The position numbers and the translations under genes were made by a program. A DNA stretch of 64,000 bases from Pedobacter sp. MC2016-05 (GTDB lineage: Bacteria; Bacteroidota; Bacteroidia; Sphingobacteriales; Sphingobacteriaceae): contig NZ_JAPIVT010000005.1 in assembly GCF_026239735.1 (NCBI RefSeq), positions 1 to 64,000 of the forward strand, in the 5' to 3' direction. The notes under the pieces are model-generated. The model was not told the DNA's origin. It did not search any database and worked only from the letters and a program-made list of their open reading frames with translations. This document shows, piece after piece, positions 24,234-33,900 of the stretch; the stretch's first letter is position 1, and each line of letters starts with the position of its first letter.

Positions 24234-24725
24234 TTATAGTCCGCTTATCTCAGCAGCACTTTCTTCCACTTTTCTTCTAAGCTCATCTTTATAGTCCTGC
24301 ATTTTTACAGTTAACGATTCATCAGCTGTAGCTAAAATTTGAGCAGCCAACAAACCTGCATTTTTCGCCGCATTTAATGCAACCGTAGCCACGGGAATAC
24401 CGTTTGGCATTTGTAGGATGGATAAAATACTATCCCATCCATCAATAGAATTAGATGATTTTACCGGCACACCAATTACAGGTAAAGTTGTGATCGAGGC
24501 TACCATTCCAGGTAAATGTGCAGCACCGCCGGCACCAGCAATAATCACTTTTAAACCTCGTGCTTGTGCCTCTTTAGCATAATTGAACATCCGTTCAGGA
24601 GTTCTATGTGCAGAAACTACGGTAATTTCATATTCAATTCCGAATTCTTTTAATATATCAGCAGCATCTTGCATAACAGGCAAATCAGATTTGCTGCCCA
24701 TAATTATTCCAACTCTCGCACTCAT
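24234..24725 (-). CDS. purE: N5-carboxyaminoimidazole ribonucleotide mutase
   Basis: PurE rearranges N5-CAIR to CAIR in de novo purine synthesis. The 163-residue protein has the family start [16 protein letters not shown], the nucleotide-binding [12 protein letters not shown], and the glycine-rich [19 protein letters not shown] with the catalytic His. It lies downstream of purK with a 54-base gap on the same strand, so the two form the expected pair. Confidence 0.97.
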   Translation of the reverse strand: MSARVGIIMGSKSDLPVMQDAADILKEFGIEYEITVVSAHRTPERMFNYAKEAQARGLKVIIAGAGGAAHLPGMVASITTLPVIGVPVKSSNSIDGWDSILSILQMPNGIPVATVALNAAKNAGLLAAQILATADESLTVKMQDYKDELRRKVEESAAEISGL

Positions 24726-24779
24726 TTTTTATGTTTTAACTTTAAAATCTTTACTCTTTGTTCCTTACTCTTAAATCTT

Positions 24780-25919
24780 CTACGCAATCACCTTCAACGT
24801 TTTCTGTACATATCTAGCTTTTTCGATAGCTTTATCTCTATCGATATCAACAATAGTTACATGGCCCATTTTACGAAACGGTTTGGTATATTTTTTACCG
24901 TAAAGATGGACGAAAACGCCATCAATGGCCAAAATCTTCTCCAGATTTTCATATTTAGCTACACCTTCCGAACCTTTTTCACCCAGCAAATTAATCATCA
25001 CTGCATTGGTAATGCTTGTGGTATCGCCAAGCGGCAAATTATAAATTGAGCGCAAATGTTGTTCAAATTGAGAAACATAATTTCCTTCAATTGTTTGGTG
25101 CCCGCTATTGTGTGGACGCGGCGCCACTTCGTTTACCAAAAGTTCACCATCACTACAAACAAACATTTCTACTGCCAAAATACCAGTAATATTCATTGCA
25201 GACGCGATGCTTTTTGCAATGTTTTCAGCTTTTTGTTGCAGGCTTTCTGCAAAAGTTGAGGGCGAAATAAGAAACTCAACCAGGTTGGCTTCAGGATTAA
25301 ATTCCATCTCCACCATTGGGAAGGTTTTCATGTCGCCATTCGAATTTCGGGCAACAATCACGGCAACTTCCTTTTCAAAATCAACCAATTTTTCTACAAT
25401 ACATGGTGCATCAAACGCCTTATCTAAATCGGCAGCACCATTAATTTTCATTACCCCTTTGCCATCGTAGCCATCTTTACGCAACTTTAAAATATAAGGA
25501 TAGGGGATAGCACTATTTAACATATCCTCTTTGGTATTTGCGATATGAAAAGGAGAGGTAGGAATATCGTTCTCTTTAAAAAACTGCTTTTGGACGCCTT
25601 TATCCTGAATTAAACGAATTACTCTTGACTGTGGAAAAACTTGTTTGCCTTCTTTTTCCAGCTGTTCTAAAGCATCAATATTTACCTTTTCAATTTCTAT
25701 GGTAATAATATCGGCTTTCTTTCCAAAGTTATAAACGGTGTCAAAATCGGTAATCGAACCGTTTTCAAAATAATTTGCAATGTGTTTGCAAGGAGCATCA
25801 GGGTCAGGGTCTAAAACTAAAGAGGTAACGTTATAGTTAATGGCTTGCTGAATGAGCATTCTGCCCAACTGACCGCCACCAAGAATACCTAACTTTAATT
25901 CGCTAATCTGTTTTGCCAT
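24780..25919 (-). CDS. purK: 5-(carboxyamino)imidazole ribonucleotide synthase
   Basis: PurK is an ATP-grasp enzyme that carboxylates AIR with bicarbonate, feeding PurE. The protein of about 379 residues begins LGILGGGQLGRMLIQQAINY. It has the ATP-grasp region PYPYILKLRKDGYDGKGVM and the metal site LLVNEVAPRPHNSGHQTIE. Twelve further codons are open upstream to 25955, but MAKQISELKLG at 25919 is the natural start and the extension runs into the promoter. Confidence 0.96.
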   Translation of the reverse strand: MAKQISELKLGILGGGQLGRMLIQQAINYNVTSLVLDPDPDAPCKHIANYFENGSITDFDTVYNFGKKADIITIEIEKVNIDALEQLEKEGKQVFPQSRVIRLIQDKGVQKQFFKENDIPTSPFHIANTKEDMLNSAIPYPYILKLRKDGYDGKGVMKINGAADLDKAFDAPCIVEKLVDFEKEVAVIVARNSNGDMKTFPMVEMEFNPEANLVEFLISPSTFAESLQQKAENIAKSIASAMNITGILAVEMFVCSDGELLVNEVAPRPHNSGHQTIEGNYVSQFEQHLRSIYNLPLGDTTSITNAVMINLLGEKGSEGVAKYENLEKILAIDGVFVHLYGKKYTKPFRKMGHVTIVDIDRDKAIEKARYVQKTLKVIA

Positions 25920-25943
25920 TAATAAAGTAGATTTTTTGAATCG

Positions 25944-25951
25944 CAAAAATA
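25944..25951 (-). promoter_or_regulatory. -7 promoter element of purK-purE
   Basis: TATTTTTG on the minus strand matches TAnnTTTG and lies 25 bases before the purK ATG at 25919. It overlaps the open frame upstream of that ATG, which supports the shorter protein. Confidence 0.5.
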
Positions 25952-26171
25952 GCAAAAAATAAACTTCAACAGGCCTTTTATCGCACTAAATCGAAAAGGT
26001 TTTGTAGCGCAAAAACAGTGCGAAAATTGAAATGCAGTCCCGCTTTACGTTCCAATCTTTTTGTTATTGTCAGTTTTTAACATGCCGAAGACGCTGCTTC
26101 AAAAAGTATTTCCACTACAATCGCGGCTATTATAAAAAGGATTCTGCTAACCACTTAGAAGGTAAAACTTA

Positions 26172-26179
26172 TAACTTTG
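26172..26179 (+). promoter_or_regulatory. -7 element, apparently leaderless, of the BaiN-like gene
   Basis: TAACTTTG is followed by CAAA and the ATG at 26184, the same four-base spacing as ruvB, pdxH and the small lipoprotein gene. No -33 TTTG is seen. Confidence 0.55.
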
Positions 26180-26183
26180 CAAA

Positions 26184-27374
26184 ATGAATGCTGATGCAAT
26201 AATTATTGGTGCAGGTGCTTGCGGGTTAATGTGTGCGGTACAAGCGGGCTATCTGGGGAAGAAAGTAATTGTACTGGAAAAGAATGAAAAACCAGGCGCC
26301 AAGATTTTGATTTCTGGTGGCGGTCGTTGCAATTATACCAACCAGTTTGCTTCAGCAGAACAATTTATTTCTGCAAACCCCCACTTTATTAAATCGGCTT
26401 TTACGCAATGGACGGTAGATGACACCGTAAGTTTTTTCGAAACTTATGGGATTCATGGTAGGGAAAAAACATTGGGACAATTGTTCCCCGATGAAAAAAA
26501 TGCAAAAGATGTGGTGCAGGTTTTCACATCAATCTGTGCAGATTTTGGTCAGGAAATTCGCTGCAATGCCGACGTTAAAGAGATTGAGATATTACCAGAT
26601 GGTTTTCGGGTTACTTACGATAAGAACGGAAAAAACATCACGCTAGCGGCCGCAAAACTAGTTGTGGCTACAGGCGGTTTACCCATTCAAAAAATGGGTG
26701 CAACAGATTTTGCTTTACGTTTTGCCCGGAAGCATGATTTGAAAATTGTAGAAACCGCACCAGCGCTGGTGCCTTTAACCATCACAGGGAAAGATGAAGA
26801 ATGGTTTGCTCAGCTTTCTGGCAATTCGGTTTTTTGTGAAGTAAGTAATGATGAAATTTCTTTCGAAGAAAATATATTGTTTACGCATTGGGGTTTGAGC
26901 GGTCCGGCAATTTTGCAAATTTCCTCATTCTGGAGAAGAGGAGAAAGCGTAAATCTTAATCTGCTGCCCGGTCAAAATATTGTTTCAATATTATCTGAGG
27001 AACGCCAAACAAATGGGAAAACACTTTTATCCACTTTGTTAAACCGTTTTTATACGAAGAAATTTACTGATGCTTTAGGGAAATTTTTGCCGCTAACTAA
27101 ACCTGTTGCGGCCCTAACGAATGCGGAAATCCAATTAATTGAACAAACGATCCATCAATTTAAAGTGAAACCAGCTGGTGATAAAGGTTATGATAAGGCA
27201 GAAGTGATGCGTGGCGGAATTGATACCAATGAAATTTCATCCAAAACTTTGGAATGTAAAAAGATTCCAGGTCTATTTTTTGGCGGGGAATGCATGGATG
27301 TTACGGGTTGGCTGGGTGGTTATAACTTCCAATGGGCCTGGGCAAGTGGCTTCGTAATTGCGCAGAATATTTAG
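26184..27374 (+). CDS. HI0933/BaiN-like flavoprotein
   Basis: The 396-residue NAD(P)/FAD-dependent oxidoreductase has the FAD motif IIGAGACGLMCAVQAGYLGK, the family box EKPGAKILISGGGRCNYTN, and the C-terminal FAD contact FFGGECMDVTGWLGGYNFQWA. The family includes BaiN of gut bacteria, but the substrate in most members is unknown. Complete length. It is transcribed alone and followed by a repeat array. Confidence 0.9.
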   Translation: MNADAIIIGAGACGLMCAVQAGYLGKKVIVLEKNEKPGAKILISGGGRCNYTNQFASAEQFISANPHFIKSAFTQWTVDDTVSFFETYGIHGREKTLGQLFPDEKNAKDVVQVFTSICADFGQEIRCNADVKEIEILPDGFRVTYDKNGKNITLAAAKLVVATGGLPIQKMGATDFALRFARKHDLKIVETAPALVPLTITGKDEEWFAQLSGNSVFCEVSNDEISFEENILFTHWGLSGPAILQISSFWRRGESVNLNLLPGQNIVSILSEERQTNGKTLLSTLLNRFYTKKFTDALGKFLPLTKPVAALTNAEIQLIEQTIHQFKVKPAGDKGYDKAEVMRGGIDTNEISSKTLECKKIPGLFFGGECMDVTGWLGGYNFQWAWASGFVIAQNI

Positions 27375-27437
27375 CGCTATTGCCTTTGCGAGGTATCAAG
27401 CAATTCTAATATTTTTTCCTATAAGCATAGTGCATTA

Positions 27438-27516
27438 AGATTGCTTCATACCTCGCAATGACGGCCGTTTTATTAAATGCCAAATCTCCGTGTATTCTGT
27501 GTTTCCGTGGCAAAAA
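27438..27516 (+). repeat. Compound repeat unit, copy 1
   Basis: The unit runs from AGATTGCTTCATACCTCGCA through ATTAAATGCCAAATCTCCG to TTTCCGTGGCAAAAAA. It joins a CTCGCAATGACG arm to a CCGTGTATTCTGTG element. The second copy is 143 bases downstream with only a few differences. Confidence 0.75.
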
Positions 27517-27580
27517 AGTTGTTATGTATCTATTACATAAAATGTGAAGAAGCAATTCTTTATAAATTTTGCAATAGATT

Positions 27581-27659
27581 AGATTGCTTCGTGCCTCGCA
27601 ATGACGACCGCTTAATTAAATGCCAAATCTCCGTGTATTCTGTGTTTCCGTGGCAAAAA
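27581..27659 (+). repeat. Compound repeat unit, copy 2
   Basis: This copy starts AGATTGCTTCGTGCCTCGCA and ends TTTCCGTGGCAAAAAG. It aligns with copy 1 at a constant 143-base offset over 79 bases. A diverged, inverted relative of its second half lies at 125-158. Confidence 0.75.
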
Positions 27660-27677
27660 GTTTTTCATTGGCAAACC

Positions 27678-28394
27678 CTATAAATAAACATTAGGCATTA
27701 TCTCCCAAGCCCAAGGCTTTTTGAATGTTTTAAATGTTCTCAACTGAGAAAAATATAGAACCTCACTCGTTTTTCGGTTCGCGATATCTCTTCTGTGTAA
27801 ATTCCCAACCGTAGTAAATAATTCACGCGTTTTAAAATCGTAAACACGTTCGGTCATATCACCAGTATTCTGGTTAAAATAGAGGTTTATTGCACTGGTT
27901 AGAAACCAATCTTTGTTTTCGAATTTAAAAGTATAGCCCAGTTCCCAGCGCCATTCTGCACCTCCCTGAAAACGCAAATAGAGCTGCTGATCTTTGATTC
28001 CGATTTGATTGAGCGGATCGCCGAGTTTACCGCCTTCTTCAGATCTCAGAATAAAATCGTTATTCTGGGTAGATAAGCGGAAATTTCCTGTAGAATGATC
28101 TTTAAAAAAAATCGCTAAAATTCTTGGTTTCTGCGTTTCCTTTATAATTTCCGAATTATTATCCCCGTAGGTTCTGGTCTCATCAATCTTTTTATCAAAC
28201 TCAAAAACAACAGCCATATCCTCAACACCATCGTGATTTAAATCTCCATTTGCTGTTTCAATTATTGCCCAGTTTGTAGGAGTAAGTTGCTCAACAGAAA
28301 CGCCTTGCGGCTTCACTCTAGGGAAAATGAATGTTTTTTGAGCGAAACAAAGATGTGTTGCTAAAAGAAAAGTAAGTAGGTAAAAATATTTCAT
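27678..28394 (-). CDS. Secreted hypothetical protein
   Basis: The 238-residue product has a signal peptide (YFYLLTFLLATHLCFAQ) and a mature beta-rich domain. One calcium-loop-like stretch, NGDLNHDGVEDMAVVFE, resembles EF-hand or FG-GAP repeats of exported Bacteroidota proteins, and QGGAEWRWELGYTFKFENKDWFL resembles a strand pair of the same kind. No enzyme motif is visible. It is likely periplasmic or surface exposed; function unknown. Confidence 0.7.
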   Translation of the reverse strand: MKYFYLLTFLLATHLCFAQKTFIFPRVKPQGVSVEQLTPTNWAIIETANGDLNHDGVEDMAVVFEFDKKIDETRTYGDNNSEIIKETQKPRILAIFFKDHSTGNFRLSTQNNDFILRSEEGGKLGDPLNQIGIKDQQLYLRFQGGAEWRWELGYTFKFENKDWFLTSAINLYFNQNTGDMTERVYDFKTRELFTTVGNLHRRDIANRKTSEVLYFSQLRTFKTFKKPWAWEIMPNVYL

Positions 28395-28615
28395 TCAGAT
28401 AGAAAAGGTATTGATATGCATTTAAAACGCTTGGATTTGCGTTTTAGTTTAGCGGCTATCTCAACCAAATCGTCATGCTGAATTTTTTTAGCATCTCAAT
28501 AGCTTCTCCTCAATCTGTATTTACACAACCAGACATAAAAATTATCGAATGGTCTGTGATGACACAAACCATGGAAATTTGACTTATAATAAATCCCTAA
28601 GTTCTAAAATTCCTT

Positions 28616-28623
28616 TACTTTTG
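28616..28623 (+). promoter_or_regulatory. -7 promoter element of the radical SAM gene
   Basis: TACTTTTG matches TAnnTTTG exactly and lies 17 bases before the TTG start at 28640. It limits how far upstream the coding frame can begin. Confidence 0.5.
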
Positions 28624-28639
28624 CAAAAACACAAATCTT

Positions 28640-30835
28640 TTGAAAACCGAAATCTTCGCCATTACGCCGCCATTTACCCAACTGAATACTCCATATCCGG
28701 CAACAGCGTATATAAAAGGATTTTTAAACACTAAGAATATCTCCTCATCACAAGCAGACTTAGGGATTGAAGTAATATTAGAATTGTTTTCAAAAAATGG
28801 ATTGGCTGATTTGTTTGAAGTTTCTAGTTCGAAATTAAAAAGTGATAATGCCAAGCGCATTTTCGCGTTGAAGGATGAGTACCTGAAAACTATTGATTCT
28901 GTAATTGCCTTCCTTCAGGGTAAAAATCCAACGTTGGCATTACAAATTTGTGGAGAGGATTTTCTTCCTCAGGCGGCTCGCTTTGAACAATTAGAAGAAC
29001 TCGATTGGGCATTCGGAGCAATGGGAACGCAGGATAAGGCGAAGCACTTGGCAACATTATACCTCGAAGATATTTCCGATTATATTGTAGAATGTGTGGA
29101 TGAGAATTTCGGTTTCAGTCGCTACGCAGAACGTTTAGGCAGGAGCGCCAATTCTTTCGATGAATTATATACGGCGTTACAAAATGAACCAACTTACATC
29201 GATCAAATTCTTATTGAAATTTTACAGGATAAGATAGCAGCGATTGAGCCCAAGTTATTTTTGATTTCTGTTCCTTTCCCAGGCAATTTATATAGCGCTT
29301 TTCGGTGTGCGCAGTGGGTAAAAACAAATTATCCTGAAATTAAAATTTCTATGGGTGGTGGCTTTCCAAACACGGAGTTGCGCTCACTTTCTGATAAACG
29401 TGTTTTCGAATTTTTCGATTTCATCACTTTGGATGATGGAGAATTGCCCATCGATTTGCTCATTCAAAACATTAGTGGAACCTTGCCGAAGGAAATGCAA
29501 ATGTATAAGCGTACATTTTTGTTGGAAAATGACGAGGTGGTTTACAAAAATGATTCCTTTAGAAAAGATTACAAACAAGCTGATGTTGGTACGCCCGATT
29601 ATAGTGAATTGTTGCTTGATCAATACATTTCGGTGATAGAAATCGTAAACCCAATGCACCGAATGTGGAGTGACGGCAGGTGGAATAAACTGACCATGGC
29701 CCATGGATGCTACTGGGGAAAATGCACATTTTGTGACATCTCACTGGATTATATAAAGGTTTACGAACCAGTTCAAGCCAAACAAATTGTTGATCGGATT
29801 GAAGATTTATATACCAAGACAGGGCAGAATGGGTTTCATTTTGTTGATGAGGCTGCTCCACCTGCTCTGATGCGTGAAGTTGCACTTGAAATTATCAGAA
29901 GGAAATTAGCAGTTACCTGGTGGACAAATATTCGGTTTGAAAAAAGTTTCACAGCAGATTTATGTTTGCTGCTAAAGGCATCGGGCTGCATTGCTGTTTC
30001 AGGCGGTCTGGAAGTGGCCTCCGATAGGCTACTGAAACTGATCGACAAAGGTGTAACTGTTGAACAGGTTGCCCGGGTAACGCGGAACTTTACAGCTGCA
30101 GGCATCATGGTTCATGCTTATTTAATGTATGGCTATCCCACACAAACGATACAGGAAACTGTAGATAGTTTAGAAATGGTTCGTCAACTATTTGAGGCTG
30201 GCGTACTGCAATCGGGCTTTTGGCATCAGTTTGCAATGACGGCACACAGTCCCGTTGGCATGTACCCCGAAAAGTTTGGAGTGGTAAAGGAAACAGAAGC
30301 AATTGGCACTTTCGCTAATAACGACATTAACTACTTCGATAAAACCGGCATCGACCACAACAAGTTTAGTTACGGGTTGAAAAAGTCGCTGTTCAATTTT
30401 ATGCATGGCATTTGTTTTGATTACGACTTACAAGACTGGTTCGATTTTAAGATCCCAAGAACCAAAATTCCGGCTGATTTTATCGAAAGTGCGTTAAGCA
30501 ATGATGGTCATTTTCATACTAAACCAACCGCTAAAGTGTCTTGGTTAGGAGGGAAGCCCTCTGCTGAATATTTTACCAAATCGAAAAAGGGGAATAGCTG
30601 GGAAATGGCATCGTTAACTTTTCATGATAAAAAACAAAGCTTTACAATTCAAACCAATAAGAGTGAAGGCGAATGGTTGGTTTCGATTTTAGATAAAATT
30701 CACATCTCAAATGAACAGGTTTACACCTTTGCTGAAGTTAAAGCAGATTTTGAAATAGAGATGGAAAACTTTGAATTGTTCTGGTATTCAAAACCTGTGA
30801 ATACTTTAAGAGAATTTGGTTTGTTGGTTTTGTGA
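28640..30835 (+). CDS. B12-binding-type radical SAM protein, TTG start
   Basis: The 731-residue protein combines an N-terminal cobalamin-binding-like domain with a radical SAM domain (Elp3 type). The cluster motif CYWGKCTFC is near residues 357-364, with a GG-like motif GGLEVASDRLLKLIDKG later and a distinct C-terminal region. The N-terminus ITPPFTQLNTPYPATAYIKG begins right at the TTG; no ATG precedes it and a -7 element sits 17 bases upstream, so TTG is the likely start. The substrate is unknown; such proteins methylate or rearrange unactivated carbon. Confidence 0.83.
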   Translation: MKTEIFAITPPFTQLNTPYPATAYIKGFLNTKNISSSQADLGIEVILELFSKNGLADLFEVSSSKLKSDNAKRIFALKDEYLKTIDSVIAFLQGKNPTLALQICGEDFLPQAARFEQLEELDWAFGAMGTQDKAKHLATLYLEDISDYIVECVDENFGFSRYAERLGRSANSFDELYTALQNEPTYIDQILIEILQDKIAAIEPKLFLISVPFPGNLYSAFRCAQWVKTNYPEIKISMGGGFPNTELRSLSDKRVFEFFDFITLDDGELPIDLLIQNISGTLPKEMQMYKRTFLLENDEVVYKNDSFRKDYKQADVGTPDYSELLLDQYISVIEIVNPMHRMWSDGRWNKLTMAHGCYWGKCTFCDISLDYIKVYEPVQAKQIVDRIEDLYTKTGQNGFHFVDEAAPPALMREVALEIIRRKLAVTWWTNIRFEKSFTADLCLLLKASGCIAVSGGLEVASDRLLKLIDKGVTVEQVARVTRNFTAAGIMVHAYLMYGYPTQTIQETVDSLEMVRQLFEAGVLQSGFWHQFAMTAHSPVGMYPEKFGVVKETEAIGTFANNDINYFDKTGIDHNKFSYGLKKSLFNFMHGICFDYDLQDWFDFKIPRTKIPADFIESALSNDGHFHTKPTAKVSWLGGKPSAEYFTKSKKGNSWEMASLTFHDKKQSFTIQTNKSEGEWLVSILDKIHISNEQVYTFAEVKADFEIEMENFELFWYSKPVNTLREFGLLVL

Positions 30836-30847
30836 TTTTACTTCCAA

Positions 30848-30918
30848 ATTTCCCCGCAGATAACGCATATCCCGCAGACTAAAAGAATCTGCGTAAATCC
30901 TCTTAATCTGCGGGAAAA
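30848..30918. repeat. Palindromic intergenic repeat (CCCCGCAGAT...AATCTGCGGGAA)
   Basis: The stretch has CCCCGCAGAT near its left end, CCCGCAGACT and GAATCTGCGTAAAT inside, and AATCTGCGGGAAAAA at the right, so several nested pairings are possible. It lies between two convergent genes and resembles 20529-20652. Confidence 0.6.
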
Positions 30919-30920
30919 AA

Positions 30921-33900
30921 TTAATCACAATGTGGAACGGTAAAAGTCCATGTTTCTGATTCGCTATTCGGAATTACAAATCCGTTGCCTTTTGCGCTTT
31001 CGAACCACAATTTGCTACGAAGTTTTTCTCTTGTTCCCACTTCATTCATGGTGGCGCTATCATACAGTCTGCCGTTAATCATCACATACTTAATTTTTTC
31101 CGAGTTCCTGATGTCGTCTAAAGGATTGGCATCCATGATGACTAAATCTGCTAATTTGCCAACTTCCAATGAACCAATTTCTTTGTCCATGCCTAAATAA
31201 TGTGCGCCGTTTAAAGTCGCATTTCTAATGGCTTGCAATGGCGAAAATCCACCTTGAACAAACATCCAGAGTTCCCAGTGTGCACCTAAACCCTGTATTT
31301 GCCCATGAGCACCCAAGTTTACTTTTGTACCACCATCTGCAATTTGTTTAGTGGCTTTTGCAATATCGATATGGTTATAATCGCTGTATTCTGAAGTGGT
31401 TCTGCGTCTTGCCCTCGAATCAATAATCGAACGTGGTGTATAAGTCATTAGCTTTTCATTCTCCCAAACATTAGTTCTATCGTACCAATAATTTTCTCCC
31501 CACTGACCTCCGTATGCAACGATTAATGTTGGCGTGTAACCTACTGTGGTATTGTTCCAAAGGGTAGTTACATCTTTATAAACCGGTAAAACCGGAATAC
31601 TGTGTTCAATTCCCGTATGTCCATCGGCAACCATGTTCATATTATGGAAAAATGTAGAACCGCCCTCTGGCACCACTTCCATTTTTAGCTGTCGGGCAGC
31701 TTCCAAAATTTGCTGGCGCTGTTCTCTGCGAGGCTGATTGTAAGATTTTACTGAAAAAGCGCCAACTGCCTTAAGCCGTTTCAAATTAGCCAATGCATCG
31801 TCAAGACTATTGATTACCACTTTGAAATCGCCATCGGCTCCGTATAAAATAGAACCGGTCGAATATAACCTTGGCCCAACCATTCGTCCTGCTTTTAGCA
31901 TTTCACTCTGGCTAAAAGCCATTTCAGTATTGCTTGATGGATCATGTGAAGTGGTTACACCGAAAGCTAAATTAGCCATGTAGCTCCAATCATTTTGTGG
32001 CGAAATCCCATCAGGACTAGTGCGTAAATGCGCATGAACATCAATAATTCCAGGCATAATTGTTTTGCCGTTTACATCAATAACCTTCGCATTTGCAGGT
32101 ATCGCCACTGCATCAGCTTTCCCTATTGCGGTAATTTTATTTCCATCTGTTAAGATTGTTCCGTTTTCAATCACTTCATCACCTTTCATTGAAATAATTC
32201 GGGCGCCTTTTAGGGCTACAATTCCGGTAGGAGCATCACTTTTTAAAGTGAGGTTGATATCAATTGAACTGGCTTGTGTTTTCGGGGTAGCACCATCAAA
32301 ATTGAAAGCATTTTTCACATCAATAGTGAAATATTTCGGGCCTAATGTCCAATGAAGATTTTTGCTATCAGCGCTCCATTGCATGTAAGTACCACCATCT
32401 GTTGTAATTTTTGCTACCGGAATGGCTTTATTTCCAGCCGATGCATCCTGGGCCGTTCCTACATTAATCATTGGGGTGACGTATACATTAAAAAGCTCAT
32501 TAAAAGCGAGCCATTTATTATCAGGACTCACCGCAAACTGATTTGCATATTGTGATGTAAAGTGTGTTCTATCGTTAGCACCATTTAAATCGATACTTTT
32601 TAAAGCCTTTTTACCATCCGCATAACTTTGGAAATAAATTCGCGTATCAGAATTGTTAAAAGATGGTTTTATTCCGTTATCTGAAACCAACGTTTTGGTA
32701 CCGCCAGCAGCAGGCATAACAAAAATTCCCGTTCCACGACCATAATTATAGCCTAAAACATCATTACCGCTTCCTTTTCTAAACACAATTTTATCACCTT
32801 TGGTAGAATATTGAGGAGAATAGTAAAATCCTTTTTCATCGCTCAAAGTAATTGTTTTGCCAGATTTAATATCGGTTCTTTTAATCGCTCCGCGGAGTTC
32901 ATCACTCCAGGTAGTGTAAATTACAAACTTGCCATCGGGACTAAAACTGGGCTCAAATTCGAAATCCATTCCGCTTGTGAGTCGTTCAGGTGTTCCAGTT
33001 GGTAACTCTTGCTTGTATAAAAATCCAGCTGCGTTAAATACAATCATTTTTCCATCCGGAGAAGTTGTTAGCTGGCGCAACATTTTTGCTGAGAAATCAT
33101 TACTGTATACTTGCTGTTCGAAATGCAAGGCCTGCTGAACCGTTTGAACGGTATTGGCTTGAAAGGGAATAGTTGATGTTATCAGGCTAGCGATTTCTGT
33201 TTTTCTGATTTTGCCCTTCGCGTAAAATATTAAACTTTTGCTATCTGGCGTCCAGGCGAAGTTAGGGTAAACACCAAAAATAGCCCAGGTTTCTTGTTGG
33301 TCGTGAGATAAATCTTCGTTAACAGGCCATTCCTCTCCTGTTTTGATATTTTGAACATAAAGAGTTGATTTTAAACGAACCCGCTTAACAAACGCAATTA
33401 AATTGCCATCAGGCGAAACCTGCGGACGGCAGGCGCCACCTTGTTGATTAATAAGGGTAGTTAATTTTCCGGTGTTTAAATCTAACTGGCGGATGGCATA
33501 GATGGTTCCGTTTGGATCTTTACTGTATTCGAAGTTTGGCCCCGGACTAACATCTTCACTGAAATAGAGATAGCGTCCATCTGGCGAAACATTTGGCTCG
33601 CCTGCATCTTGCTGGTCGTTCTTGCGTTTGGTCAATTGAATGCCATCGCCGCCGTTAATATTGTACATCCACATTTCGCCCGCTCCTAATGAGCGGCCCG
33701 CTGTAAAGTGTTTACGGGCTACAATATATTCGCTATTAGGCATCCAGGTGGCATTATTTAAAAGCCTAAAGCTCTCCTTAGTCACCTGCTTTTTGCCTGA
33801 ACCATCACGATTCATAATCCAAATATTGTCACCGCCACTTTTATCGCTGGTGTAAGAAATATATTTTCCATTCGGACTAAACCTTGGTTGTACGTCGTAA

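Larger units (their letters stand above)
27375..27677. other. Intergenic gap filled by repeats
   Basis: The 303 bases between the BaiN-like gene and the convergent hypothetical gene hold a palindromic GCGAGGTATC element and a duplicated compound unit (27438-27516 and 27581-27659). No gene is seen. Confidence 0.65.
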
